From contig CAVWKW010000005.1 in NCBI GenBank assembly GCA_963755705.1, positions 446,027 through 510,026 on the forward strand: a stretch of DNA of 64,000 nucleotides, written 5' to 3'. Each line of letters begins with the position of its first letter. The first letter of the stretch is position 1. This DNA comes from JBARDN01 sp963755705 (lineage in GTDB: Bacteria > Desulfobacterota > Binatia > Binatales > Binataceae). Below the pieces are notes generated by a model that saw only the letters and a program-made list of their open reading frames with translations, was not told where the DNA came from and did not search any database. Position numbers and translations under genes: made by a program. Shown one piece after another: positions 1-8,946 of the stretch.

Positions 1-22
1 AGCCGGCAGACGTGGACGCATC

Positions 23-1774
23 ATGAACCCGGGTGAGCCGCTGTCGGAGGGTCATCTCCTGGACGGACGCTATCGCGTCCGAAAAGTCCTCGGCGTGGGC
101 GGTATGGGCAGAGTCTATCTGTCCAACGACACGCGCCTTGCGAGCCGGCCGGTCGCGGTCAAAGAGATGATCCTCGGCGACGGAATCGCCGAGAAAAAAG
201 CGATCGAGGACTTCACGCGTGAGGCGACGGTGCTCGCGCGCCTGACCCATCCGGGCATCCCGACGCTGATCGATCATTTCGCCGAGAATGGACGCCATTA
301 CCTGGTGATGGAATTCGTCTCGGGCGGCACGCTCGAGGACGCGCTCACCAAGGGCGGCGGCAAACTCTCGGAGGCGCTGACCCTGCGCTACGCGCGCCAG
401 ATGCTCGAGGTGCTGGATTTTCTGCACGCGCAGACCCCGCCGATCATCTACCGCGACATCAAACCCGGCAACATCATGATCGACAAGGATGGCCGCGCGA
501 TGCTGATCGATTTCGGCATCGCGCGCTTTCTGCCCAAGGGTGGCAAAGCCACCATGATCGGTTCGCCGGGCTACGCACCGCCCGAACAATACGTCGGCAA
601 GGTCGAGCCGCGCTCCGATCTCTATTCGATCGCGGCTACGATGCATCATCTGCTGAGCGGGCGCGATCCGGCGCTCGAGCCGCCGTTCAGCTTTCCGCCG
701 CTAAGGAGCGTCGCACCCCAGGTTTCCGAGCAAACCGCCAAGGCTGTCGATCGCGCACTGAGCCATCAGATCGATCTGCGCTTCGCCTCGGCGCGCGAGA
801 TGCTAAATTCGCTGCCGCTGCCGCCCGAGGACCACTCGCAGTCGGGAGCGTTTGCCAATGGCGGCTCTTCGATGGGTTCGATGCGAACGGTGGTGTTGGC
901 AAACCCAATCGCCGAGCCCGCAGGTAGCCCTCCGGCACAACCGATTCGTCCAAGCTCGCCAACGCCCGGACGGCTGACCTATCCACCGCAGGCTCCGCCC
1001 CCGCGCATCGGATCGGGGGCGTCGCCCTCGCTTACGAATATGCCGACCGTAGTGCTGACGCGTCCCGCCTCCGGAGTGCCGTCGCCGTCTAAGGCAACCC
1101 CACCGACGGGATCGAAGCCACTTAATCCCTCGATGCAAAAGGCGATCGACTTGGGCGTGCGCGCCAAGGCGCTGTTCGAGCGCGGGTTGCGGTCGAAGAT
1201 CGTCTCAACCGTAATCCAGGGCGGATCGAACCCAAATGACGCATCGGGAAACCCGGCCGGCGTTTCCTCGACCGCGAAGACGCGCGAGCTGCGTCCGGGC
1301 GCGTCGTCGCCGCGGCAGGCGGCTCCGGTCTCGACGGCGGAGCGCGCTCCCGCGCCCACGGCTGCGCGCTCGGGCTCGGTTGCTCCGGCGCGGCAGCGGC
1401 CGATCACGCCGCCGCTCTTTCCCGACGACACCAAGGGGCGCACGACGGGCGCGCCCGCGCGATTGTCCGCACGCGGCGAGAACCTGGAGTTCACGATCAA
1501 GTTCGTCCATACGACTATCGGACGCTCTCAGAACGGGCAGGCGTCCAAGCCCGATATTGATCTGGCGGCGCTCAAGCGCGGTGCGGAGCGGGTCTCGAAC
1601 CTGCACGCGGAGATCGTGCAGCGCGGTGCGGATTATTTCATTCGCGACCTGAGCAGCTTAAACGGCACCTATATTGCCGGGCTTGGGCGGCTCGGGCGCG
1701 ATCAACTGTACAAATTGAAGGATCGCGACCAGGTGGTTCTGGGCGGTGCTATATTGCAGTTTCGAAGAGGTTAG
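23..1774 (+). CDS. Ser/Thr protein kinase with C-terminal FHA domain
   Basis: A Hanks-type kinase that phosphorylates Ser/Thr on partner proteins and carries its own phosphothreonine-reading module. The kinase domain covers about residues 15-270: glycine loop LGVGGMGRVYL (23-33), VAVK lysine K47, catalytic loop YRDIKPGN with D145 (Tyr replaces the usual His of HRD), DFG at D163, then APPEQY. A long Pro/Ser/Ala-rich linker (about 280-490) leads to an FHA domain (about 495-580) with the IGRS and SNLH..SSLNGT signatures. No membrane segment is visible, so it is probably cytoplasmic. It is the first of a tightly packed plus-strand cluster that also has a phosphatase and a second FHA protein. Only 22 bases precede the start and the frame is open there, so an earlier start outside the window is possible. 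The physiological substrate is unknown. Confidence 0.9.
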   Translation: MNPGEPLSEGHLLDGRYRVRKVLGVGGMGRVYLSNDTRLASRPVAVKEMILGDGIAEKKAIEDFTREATVLARLTHPGIPTLIDHFAENGRHYLVMEFVSGGTLEDALTKGGGKLSEALTLRYARQMLEVLDFLHAQTPPIIYRDIKPGNIMIDKDGRAMLIDFGIARFLPKGGKATMIGSPGYAPPEQYVGKVEPRSDLYSIAATMHHLLSGRDPALEPPFSFPPLRSVAPQVSEQTAKAVDRALSHQIDLRFASAREMLNSLPLPPEDHSQSGAFANGGSSMGSMRTVVLANPIAEPAGSPPAQPIRPSSPTPGRLTYPPQAPPPRIGSGASPSLTNMPTVVLTRPASGVPSPSKATPPTGSKPLNPSMQKAIDLGVRAKALFERGLRSKIVSTVIQGGSNPNDASGNPAGVSSTAKTRELRPGASSPRQAAPVSTAERAPAPTAARSGSVAPARQRPITPPLFPDDTKGRTTGAPARLSARGENLEFTIKFVHTTIGRSQNGQASKPDIDLAALKRGAERVSNLHAEIVQRGADYFIRDLSSLNGTYIAGLGRLGRDQLYKLKDRDQVVLGGAILQFRRG

Positions 1775-1781
1775 CCGCGCT

Positions 1782-3824
1782 ATGATCAAGTGTCCTGAAT
1801 GTGGTGAGCAGGCGCCCGACGGCGCGAAATTCTGCGACCGCTGCGGCCGCGGGCTCGATCCGGCCTCCGTCGCCGCCGCACCTGTCGCCACGCGCCCGCT
1901 GCCGCTCGCCGCCGGTACTATTCTTAAGGGAAAATTCGAGATCGTCGAGCCGATCGCGGGAACCTCGATCGAGAATCGCTATCGTGCGCGCCGGATCGGT
2001 GACGACAAGTCCGGGTCGGTCATCCTGCGCGAACGCCTCGGCCCCACGCCCGTACGGGGAGCCGATTCCGAGGACCAGGTGGATTCCCAAATCGAAGCCA
2101 CGACCGCTCCCGACGCCGATACGGCGCCACTTCCGCCGCCCGAAGATCCAAACGGGCCGCGGGCCAAGACCGCGGAGCTGAAGCCAACGCCCGTTGCTGC
2201 CACCGCTCCCGCCGAGGTCGTTCAGGCCGCGCCCGCGCTCGAGGCCGCGGAGGCCGCGCCGGACGTGGTCCCGGCCGAGAACGAAGCCGTGCCCGTGGCC
2301 AATAGCGTCGCCACCAACGAGTCGCAGGCTAACGGAACCGCGCCCGCATCCGATGCGTCGCAGGCCGACGCCGCGCCCGCGCCAGCCGAAGCTGCCACGT
2401 CACCGGACCTCCAGGAGCATCTTGAAGACCTTGCCCAGGACGATCTGGGCGAGGTGTTCGGCCGGGTAATGGCGCTGTCGATGACGTTATCGCATCCGGC
2501 GTTCCAGCGCGCCGAGGCAGGCTTTGCCGAAAACGGGCGCGTCTATCTGGTGTACGCGGACGAGGCCCTTAAGCCGATGCCAGCGCCGCCGCTTAGCGAG
2601 CCCGAAGCGATCTCGGCCGCGATCCAGGTGTGCCAGGCGATCGCGTTCGTGCATCGCCGTGGCCTGCGCTTAAACGATATCTGTCCGCAGTCGGTGGCGT
2701 TGTCGGGTTCGGGGCGGATCAAGCTGACCGGCCTCGACTACGTGAGCAACGACAACGAGTTGGCGGGCGATCTGATTTTCAACGACGGCTACACCGCGCC
2801 CGAGATTTATCGCGGCAAGAAAACCGACAAGCGCGCCGACATCTTCTCGGCCGGGGCTCTTCTCTACACCTGGCTCACGGGCGAGCGGATCGAGAGCGAG
2901 AGCTGGCGTGAGGAAGCTGGTCCGGTGCGCTTTTATCCGCCGCACGTGATCACGCCGGAGCTCGAGCAGGCGATATTGCGCGCGATCCAGTTCGAGCCTT
3001 CCGCGCGCTGGGCGACAATCGACGAGTTCAAGGCCGAGCTCACACGCCTCTTAGCCCAGTTCCGGATTCGCATCGCGGCGCTGACCGACGTCGGGATGGT
3101 GCGCGACCATAATGAAGACGCATTGATGCTGGTCGATTATGTGCGTGACTCGTTGGTCGAGCCGGACCAGAATCATCTATGCGTCGTGTGCGACGGGATG
3201 GGGGGTGCGGAAGCCGGAGAAGTCGCCGCCGCAATTGCGGTTAAAACGATCCGCGATTATGTTGAAACCCGGCTGACCGGTGCCGAAGTTATCGATCCGG
3301 GCAAGCTCATGAGCGCCGCGCTCGAAGAGGCAAATTCGAAAATCCTGGAATACGTCGGGACTCACCCGGAATCGCGCGGTATGGGTTCGACCGGCGTCAC
3401 TGCTCTGCTTACCCAGACCGGCGCCGCGATGGCGTGGGTGGGCGACAGCCGCGGCTATTTGCTCGAAAACGGTGCGCTCAGGCAGGTGACCAAGGATCAT
3501 TCGCTGGTGCAGCGCCTGATCGATATCGGGCAAATCACCCCCGCCGAGGCGCGTACCCATGAGCACAAGAACGTGATCACCCGCTCGCTCGGCGCGCGCC
3601 AGAGTGGTCCTGCGGGAGCGGAATCGGTGTCGGTCCGGCTAAAGCGCGGCGACCAGTTACTCCTGTGCAGCGACGGGTTGACGACCCACGTCGAGGACAA
3701 GGATGTCGCCGCGATCCTGCGCCGCAATCACAATCCCTACGACGCGGCGCGCGAGCTTATCGCGGCGGCAAACGCTGGCGGTGGCACCGATAACATCACG
3801 GTGATCGTGATATACGCGAGCTGA
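1782..3824 (+). CDS. Zinc-ribbon, pseudokinase and PP2C-type phosphatase fusion
   Basis: A three-part protein of 680 aa. An N-terminal zinc ribbon has Cys4, Cys7, Cys18 and Cys21 (CPEC, CDRC). An Ala/Pro-rich linker follows (about 110-215). Next comes a kinase-like domain (about 215-440) lacking catalytic residues: the HRDLKPxN position reads LNDICPQSV and the DFG position reads GLDYV. The C-terminal 240 residues are a complete PP2C (PPM) metal-dependent Ser/Thr phosphatase with DVGMVRDHNEDA, VCDGMGGAEAGE, WVGDSRGY, CSDGLTTH and GGTDNITVIV, all metal-binding Asp present. It would reverse phosphorylation by the flanking kinases; the dead kinase domain may be a docking or regulatory module (inference). 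I chose the ATG at 1782, just after the upstream stop and just before the zinc ribbon; an in-frame ATG at 1746 would overlap the kinase gene. Confidence 0.88.
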   Translation: MIKCPECGEQAPDGAKFCDRCGRGLDPASVAAAPVATRPLPLAAGTILKGKFEIVEPIAGTSIENRYRARRIGDDKSGSVILRERLGPTPVRGADSEDQVDSQIEATTAPDADTAPLPPPEDPNGPRAKTAELKPTPVAATAPAEVVQAAPALEAAEAAPDVVPAENEAVPVANSVATNESQANGTAPASDASQADAAPAPAEAATSPDLQEHLEDLAQDDLGEVFGRVMALSMTLSHPAFQRAEAGFAENGRVYLVYADEALKPMPAPPLSEPEAISAAIQVCQAIAFVHRRGLRLNDICPQSVALSGSGRIKLTGLDYVSNDNELAGDLIFNDGYTAPEIYRGKKTDKRADIFSAGALLYTWLTGERIESESWREEAGPVRFYPPHVITPELEQAILRAIQFEPSARWATIDEFKAELTRLLAQFRIRIAALTDVGMVRDHNEDALMLVDYVRDSLVEPDQNHLCVVCDGMGGAEAGEVAAAIAVKTIRDYVETRLTGAEVIDPGKLMSAALEEANSKILEYVGTHPESRGMGSTGVTALLTQTGAAMAWVGDSRGYLLENGALRQVTKDHSLVQRLIDIGQITPAEARTHEHKNVITRSLGARQSGPAGAESVSVRLKRGDQLLLCSDGLTTHVEDKDVAAILRRNHNPYDAARELIAAANAGGGTDNITVIVIYAS

Positions 3825-3839
3825 CATTAGACGGCTTAA

Positions 3840-6269
3840 GTGATGGCGGAAAATCCAAACCCCACTGGACCGGTGACCGGACCGCTCGCGCCCGGAACCC
3901 TGCTCCAGAACCGCTATCTGATCGATCGCCTGCTGGGTGGCGGCGGGCAGGGGATGGTTTATCTTGCGCGCGATCAGCGCCTTGCCAATCGCACCTGCGC
4001 GCTCAAGGAGATGGTCGATCACTTTATCGACCACGCCAAGCGAATCGAAGCCAACGATTACTTCGCGCGCGAGGCCGACACCCTTGCCCAGCTAAAGCAT
4101 TCGGCGATCCCCGCGATTACCGATCGCTTCGACGACCAGAACCGCCACTACCTGGTGATGGAGTACGTCGAGGGGCGCAACCTCGAAGAGGAGCTTGCCG
4201 CGCGCGGCGAGCCTCTCCCCGAGGGACTGGTTATCGATATCGCGCGTCAGCTCTGCGACGTGCTGAGCTATCTGCATGGGCACGAGCCTCCCATCATCTA
4301 TCGCGACATGAAGCCCAGCAACGTGATGCTGACGCCCAAGGGGCGCGCAGTGCTGATTGATTTCGGAATTGCGCGGCTGTTCAAAGCTTCAAGCAAGGGC
4401 ACCATGATCGGCACGCTGGGTTTCGCGCCGCCCGAGCAATACCAGGGCAACGTCGATCCGCGCAGCGACCTCTACTCGCTCGGCGCCACCCTGCACTACG
4501 TGCTCACCGGACGCGACCCCGAGAAATTTCCGCCATTCAGCTTTCCGCCGATTCGCGAGCTGCGTCCCGCGCTCTCGCCGAACCTGGCCGGCGCGATCGA
4601 CGCCGCGCTCGCCTACGACGTGGCGCGGCGTCCCGCAACCGTCGCCGACTTCCGGGACATGATGCTCTACGGCCGCGGGCTCGAGGACGCGGGTTCGCGC
4701 GGAGTCACCGCTCGCGCAGGCACCGACGATCTGTCGCTCGCCGCAATTCCCGACGAGCTGCCGCAAGAGGTCTACCGGCCGCGCAAGCCAAAGAGCGCGG
4801 CGCGCCGCGCGATCGCGCTGCTGGTGTTTTGCGCGGTGCTGGGCGGGATGGCGTTTGGTGCGACCTATGTTTATTCGGATCCGCAACTTCAGAATGAGCT
4901 CGGGGTCAAAGGATTTATCGACGGGCTGCCATGGAAGCATGAGGAGCTGCTGGCCAAGGCGCAGCAGCATCCGCTCGACTTCGAGCAGATGACGCTTGCG
5001 CTCTCGACGCGCGAGGGCACTCCGCTCGGACCGCCGCAGGCCTCGTTCACCGATACCGATCTGACCAACGCGCGCTATCTCAAGTGGTCGGCGACGTTCA
5101 CCAATGCGCTGGCGGGCCTGGCCGGCCGCTCCGACAAGGTCGAGGCGCGTTTCTACGATCCCAACGGACTGCAGATCGCTTCGAGCAACCAGGAAGTGTA
5201 CCTGGGTCCCTCGCAATCGACCGCCGATTTCTCGGGCGTCGCGCTGATGCCCACGATGACCGATAAGCCACCAGGCAATTACAAGGTCGCCCTGTACATG
5301 GACGATCAAATGCTGGGCGAAAACCAGTTCTCGGTGACACAAGACCTGTCTGCGCGCAAAGCCGCTGCCGCTGCCGATGCGGCCGCGGCTGCCGCCGCGA
5401 AAGCCGACGACGCCAAACGCGCCGAGGAAGCGCGCCGGCTTGCGATGATCGAAGAGGCGCGCCGCAAACCGCTGCAACTGCGCGATATCCAGTTTCTCAA
5501 TACCACCAAGACCGGCACCGCCATTTCCGGCGCGACCACCAGCTTCGACGTCTCCAAGGTACTGTTCGTCGGATGGCAGGTCTCGTTCGACAACCGCCTG
5601 TTCGGTCTCGAATCGAGTCAGTACCGCGTTAACGCCGCGTATATCGCACCCGACGGGCGCACGCTCGGAAGCGTCAACGACTGGCAGGACGTATCGCCGA
5701 GCGAGCGTATCGCCAGTTTCAGCGGGCGGGTCGGCAATTCCCGCGGAGGCGCTTTCCTGCCGGGTACTTACACCGTCAACTTTTATTTGAATGGGCAATA
5801 CTTCGGGCAAAAGAAGTTCCGCGTGGTTGCATCCGCCGCGGGTCCGTATTCGTCCCCGCCCAGCAGTAGTGGCGGAGGATATAGCGGCAGTGGCGGCGGC
5901 TACAGCGGGGGCAGCGGCTATAGCGGGGGCAGTTACGGTTCCTCGGGAACCGCCACCGCGAGCCTGGTCGGTCCAACGCTCGCAACCGGCACGATCAGCG
6001 GCCTTCCCGGCGGAGGTCATCCGGGGATGGAACTTCGTTTGCGCCCGCAGCCCAATGGCTTTCTGCACGGGGAACTGGTGATTCACAAGCCGGGCTTCGA
6101 GTTGGCGCCGCTGGAGGGTTTTATCCGCGGCAACCACATCCAGTTCCAGGTGCCATACGGCAGCGACACCTATTATTTCGAAGGCGAGCGCGGCGGCGAC
6201 ACGCTGAGCGGCACCTACAACTCAACGCCGTCAGGCGGCAGCGGCACCTGGACCGCACAAGCCAACTAG
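3840..6269 (+). CDS. Transmembrane Ser/Thr protein kinase with extracytoplasmic C-terminal region
   Basis: A Hanks-type kinase closely related to the first gene of the cluster. Kinase domain about residues 20-285: LLGGGGQGMVYLARD loop, CALKEM lysine, YRDMKPSN catalytic loop, LIDFGIARLF and GFAPPEQY. One hydrophobic segment (about 322-345) precedes roughly 460 residues that should lie outside the cytoplasm: two similar beta-rich units separated by an Ala-rich coiled stretch (about 505-540), then a Gly/Ser/Tyr low-complexity stretch (about 675-700) and a final beta-rich unit of about 100 residues. I do not recognise the external domains, which may sense ligands or the envelope. The start is GTG 3840 or ATG 3843; both give the same protein bar one residue. 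It follows the phosphatase by 15 bases, suggesting one transcript. Confidence 0.88.
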   Translation: MMAENPNPTGPVTGPLAPGTLLQNRYLIDRLLGGGGQGMVYLARDQRLANRTCALKEMVDHFIDHAKRIEANDYFAREADTLAQLKHSAIPAITDRFDDQNRHYLVMEYVEGRNLEEELAARGEPLPEGLVIDIARQLCDVLSYLHGHEPPIIYRDMKPSNVMLTPKGRAVLIDFGIARLFKASSKGTMIGTLGFAPPEQYQGNVDPRSDLYSLGATLHYVLTGRDPEKFPPFSFPPIRELRPALSPNLAGAIDAALAYDVARRPATVADFRDMMLYGRGLEDAGSRGVTARAGTDDLSLAAIPDELPQEVYRPRKPKSAARRAIALLVFCAVLGGMAFGATYVYSDPQLQNELGVKGFIDGLPWKHEELLAKAQQHPLDFEQMTLALSTREGTPLGPPQASFTDTDLTNARYLKWSATFTNALAGLAGRSDKVEARFYDPNGLQIASSNQEVYLGPSQSTADFSGVALMPTMTDKPPGNYKVALYMDDQMLGENQFSVTQDLSARKAAAAADAAAAAAAKADDAKRAEEARRLAMIEEARRKPLQLRDIQFLNTTKTGTAISGATTSFDVSKVLFVGWQVSFDNRLFGLESSQYRVNAAYIAPDGRTLGSVNDWQDVSPSERIASFSGRVGNSRGGAFLPGTYTVNFYLNGQYFGQKKFRVVASAAGPYSSPPSSSGGGYSGSGGGYSGGSGYSGGSYGSSGTATASLVGPTLATGTISGLPGGGHPGMELRLRPQPNGFLHGELVIHKPGFELAPLEGFIRGNHIQFQVPYGSDTYYFEGERGGDTLSGTYNSTPSGGSGTWTAQAN

Positions 6270-6285
6270 CCGATAGATCATCGCT

Positions 6286-6687
6286 ATGGTTACCGCCGAG
6301 GAATCTCGCGGGTTGCACAAAATCGGGCGACGCCAGCGTGTGGGCCGATGGTTCAGCGGGATCGGTGGTTTGGCTTTCGCCCTGATGTATTTCCCTTGGT
6401 TCGACCAAACCTCGACTAATAGAATTCGGTTATTCGAAGCGCTGGCCGCCTTAATTTTGATACTGGGAATCTCAGTGATTGCAGTATCGGTGATCTACCT
6501 TTGGCTTGGCGGGGTACGCTGCCCGCGCTGTCGAAAGCCATTCTTCGCAGAGTTCCGTCCAAACCCGCGCCGAATCAAATCCCGTTCGATCTCTTTTATC
6601 CCGCGCGAATTGGTGAGCCAGTTCTGCCGGAACTGCGGACTGGCCATTGCCGAAGCGGATTACATAGTCGAGCCGAGCACGAGATGA
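6286..6687 (+). CDS. Small membrane protein with zinc ribbon
   Basis: A 133-aa protein of unknown function. It has two hydrophobic segments (about residues 24-40 and 50-72), followed by a soluble zinc-ribbon-like tail with CPRC and CRNC pairs about 35 residues apart. It starts 16 bases after the transmembrane kinase gene and ends in an ATGA overlap with the next gene, a paralogue with the same architecture, so it is almost certainly co-transcribed with the kinase cluster. The Cys pairs resemble the zinc ribbon at the N-terminus of the cluster's PP2C fusion. Its base composition is slightly more AT-rich than its neighbours. A role as a membrane partner or substrate of the kinases is only inference from context. 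Confidence 0.75.
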   Translation: MVTAEESRGLHKIGRRQRVGRWFSGIGGLAFALMYFPWFDQTSTNRIRLFEALAALILILGISVIAVSVIYLWLGGVRCPRCRKPFFAEFRPNPRRIKSRSISFIPRELVSQFCRNCGLAIAEADYIVEPSTR

Positions 6688-7103
6688 GCGTGCCGCTCAC
6701 GTCTTCGCAGCGTGAGGGACTTGCGAGTATCCGCAGGCTGCAACGCGAATGGCTCGCGATGCTCGTGGCGGGGCTTGCGCTGTTTCTGCTTTCGATCGTC
6801 CTGGTCGCACTGGATTTCCAGCATCTCATTCGGCCGACAGTAACCGAATTGCACCTCGCGTCGTGGGAGTTTTTTTTGTTTATGTCTTCCATGATCCTGA
6901 TCGCCGCCAGCGGCTATGTCGCATCTATGATTTGGACGAGGCCATGCCCCAGTTGCGGCGAGAAATTTTTCGTCCGGTCACGCCGCGCACGTGCCGACCT
7001 TCGTCTAGAATCTTTCCCCGCCGGTCCGCTGCGCCAGCAATGCCGCAACTGCGGCCTGAGCCTCGGTGAAGTCACGGTAGATTCCGCGCTGCAGAATCCC
7101 TAG
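6684..7103 (+). CDS. Small membrane protein with zinc ribbon (paralogue)
   Basis: A 139-aa protein starting at ATG 6684, which overlaps the stop of the previous gene as ATGA. It has two hydrophobic segments (about residues 28-46 and 66-85), then a CPSC pair and a CRNC pair in a basic tail, the same plan as the preceding gene. The tails share the pattern CxxC, F, (R)10-20, SF.P, C(R)NCGL. This points to an old tandem duplication. The reading frame is open further upstream, to 6501, but that would run through the preceding gene, so the overlapping ATG is preferred. Function unknown; by position it belongs to the kinase/phosphatase cluster. Confidence 0.72.
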   Translation: MSVPLTSSQREGLASIRRLQREWLAMLVAGLALFLLSIVLVALDFQHLIRPTVTELHLASWEFFLFMSSMILIAASGYVASMIWTRPCPSCGEKFFVRSRRARADLRLESFPAGPLRQQCRNCGLSLGEVTVDSALQNP

Positions 7104-7186
7104 AGCATTCGCTTTGTACGGTTGTCATCCCCGCTTGAACGCCGGGGCGCGGCGGGTAATGCTGTGCCCCCAGGTCGATCGATTCA

Positions 7187-8059
7187 ATGGCAAGTAACCT
7201 TTCCCGCGAGAAACTGCTTTTCTATGCCGCCGCGGGCGGTTTGGGCGGCTTTGCCGCTTGGGGAGCCGCCGAGCCGTTTTTGGGCATCCGCTCGGTCTTC
7301 GGACGCGATATCCTGCTCGGCGCACTGATCGGGTTTTTTATCGCCGCATTCCTCGCCTCCATCGAGGCACTGAGCGTCGGCCAATGGCGGCAGGCGCTGC
7401 GCGGAATCTGGACCGGCGGGATCATCGGACTTATCGGCGGCGCGATTGGGCTGGTCATCGCCGAGGTCGCATTCGACATCTTGGGGGGAATCGTCGGACG
7501 GACGCTCGGATGGGCGGTCCTTGGAGTTTTCGTCGGACTGGGCGTCGGATGGGCCTCGCGCTCGAGCGCGCGGCGGCGCAATGGCGCGCTGGGCGGAATC
7601 GTCGGTGGAGCGCTCGGCGGCTTTTTTTATCAGAGCCTGACCTCGACCTTTCCGCAGGCCTTCGGCCGCGCGATTGCGATTATCGTGCTGGGCGCGCTGA
7701 TCGGGTTTTTCATCGGACTGGTCGGCGAATTGCTCAAGCGCGGATGGCTTATGGTAGTGCGCAGCCAGAGCCGCAACGCGCGTGAGGGACGCGAGTATCC
7801 GCTGGTCAAAGGGGTCACGATTATCGGCCGCGCCGAGGAGTGCGATATCGGGCTATTCGGCGACAAATCCGTGCTGGGGCATCATGCGATCATCCGCCAG
7901 GAAGGCCGCGCCTATTTCATCAGCCCGACCGGCGGCGGCCAGGTGATGCTGAATCACCAGCCTATCTCCGGCCGCCAACCGCTGCGCAGCGGTGACAGGG
8001 TGGAAGTGGGCGGCACTCTGTTTCTTTTCCGCGAGCGCGCGCAAGTCGCGCAACGTTGA
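7187..8059 (+). CDS. Glycine-rich multi-pass membrane protein with C-terminal FHA domain
   Basis: A 290-aa protein. The first 190 residues hold about five to six Gly-rich hydrophobic segments (LIGGAIGLVIAEV, LGALIGFFIGLV and others) typical of small-residue-packed membrane bundles. The last 90 residues form an FHA fold: YPLVKGVTIIGRAEECDIGL, then VLGHHAIIRQEGRAYFI and LRSGDRVEVGG. The IGR arginine and the Ser/Leu-x-x-H segment used for phosphothreonine binding are present in FHA-like form. A membrane-anchored reader of the products of the two kinases in this cluster is a natural hypothesis. Spacing from the previous gene is 83 bases; the next gene overlaps by 4 bases. No exact family name is recognised. 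Confidence 0.78.
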   Translation: MASNLSREKLLFYAAAGGLGGFAAWGAAEPFLGIRSVFGRDILLGALIGFFIAAFLASIEALSVGQWRQALRGIWTGGIIGLIGGAIGLVIAEVAFDILGGIVGRTLGWAVLGVFVGLGVGWASRSSARRRNGALGGIVGGALGGFFYQSLTSTFPQAFGRAIAIIVLGALIGFFIGLVGELLKRGWLMVVRSQSRNAREGREYPLVKGVTIIGRAEECDIGLFGDKSVLGHHAIIRQEGRAYFISPTGGGQVMLNHQPISGRQPLRSGDRVEVGGTLFLFRERAQVAQR

Positions 8060-8859
8060 CGGGGTCATCTGTGCGACGGGCTCAACCGATCGCCATTGCG
8101 GCAAGCTTCTCGATAGCGGTGTCTGCAATCGCGATCGCGCTAATGATTTCGGGATGCTCCGCAGTCGGACTTGGCTCGCAAGCGCCGCCGGTCGAATCCA
8201 CTTCCGTCGAAAAGCTGGAATATTACCAGTACCAGGTAAAGGGCTATCAGAACAGTTTCCCGCATCGTTCCATCCTGGTCCTGATGCCGACCGACGGCCG
8301 CGATTTCTCGCAGGCGGGAACGCCCGACCATGCTCCACTCGACGGTAATCCCGCCATCGGAATCTCCCTTGGCCAGAGCGGGCAGGTGGTGCAGCGCCTG
8401 TACAGCAGTCCCTTGCCGGAGATCGTCCAGAAGGCGATCGGGGTCTCGGCGGAAGAGGCCGGGATGACCTCGATGTTGAGCCCTGACTCGACTTACGCCG
8501 CCGGGAAACCTTCTGCGACCGACTACGTGCTGGTCAGCACGATAACGCGCGGATGGGTGATCAAGCGGCGCGGACCGGACGGCCAGTATGGACCGGTGTG
8601 GGCGACCTCGGCGGATTTCGCGCTCGAGGTCACCATCTACAAGGCGCCGTTCAGCGTGCCATTCTGGCAGGGCACGTCCTCATCGCTATACAACGACCCT
8701 CCGATCGGGAGCTTCGGCCTTGGACCTGAAGACGAAGCCGGAGTCTACGACAATCCGGGCGAAGTGCTGTCGGTGGCGTTGACCCGCGCGGTCGCGGGGA
8801 TTTTTCAACACGAGGATTTTCGGACCCTGGTCTCGCAGGACGAGATTCATCCGCGCTAG
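8056..8859 (+). CDS. Predicted lipoprotein of unknown function
   Basis: A 267-aa protein beginning with a long signal peptide: basic SVRR, a hydrophobic run to about residue 31, then lipobox ISGC with Cys34. This predicts lipidation and anchoring in the envelope. The mature part is soluble, about 230 residues, and not recognised; it holds a DYVLVSTITRGWV segment resembling envelope proteins that bind or measure partners, but no catalytic motif. The start is TTG 8056, giving a 4-base overlap with the FHA membrane protein; GTG 8071 is an alternative that keeps the signal peptide. It is the last gene before a terminator-like hairpin, so it probably closes the kinase cluster transcript. Confidence 0.7.
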   Translation: MTGSSVRRAQPIAIAASFSIAVSAIAIALMISGCSAVGLGSQAPPVESTSVEKLEYYQYQVKGYQNSFPHRSILVLMPTDGRDFSQAGTPDHAPLDGNPAIGISLGQSGQVVQRLYSSPLPEIVQKAIGVSAEEAGMTSMLSPDSTYAAGKPSATDYVLVSTITRGWVIKRRGPDGQYGPVWATSADFALEVTIYKAPFSVPFWQGTSSSLYNDPPIGSFGLGPEDEAGVYDNPGEVLSVALTRAVAGIFQHEDFRTLVSQDEIHPR

Positions 8860-8882
8860 CGCCCACGCACCAGGCCTCAAAC

Positions 8883-8912
8883 AAAAATCCCTTATCTGAT
8901 CAGGGTTTTTTG
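8883..8912. terminator. Terminator-like hairpin after the kinase cluster
   Basis: A-rich tract, CCCT, an 9-base loop, AGGG and a run of six T (AAAAATCCCT ... AGGGTTTTTT). The stem is short but the flanking A and T runs can pair, so it may act in both directions. It sits 24 bases after the lipoprotein stop and well before zwf. Confidence 0.5.
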
Positions 8913-8946
8913 CTAATCTTGAGGTCACTTGCTTCGCAGCCATGAT

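Noticed and set aside
4389..6137. Long minus-strand frame of 582 codons opposite the transmembrane kinase gene
   Set aside because: It is a shadow of a GC-rich gene; the translation is Arg/Ala/Gly-rich with no domains, while the plus strand has clear kinase motifs.
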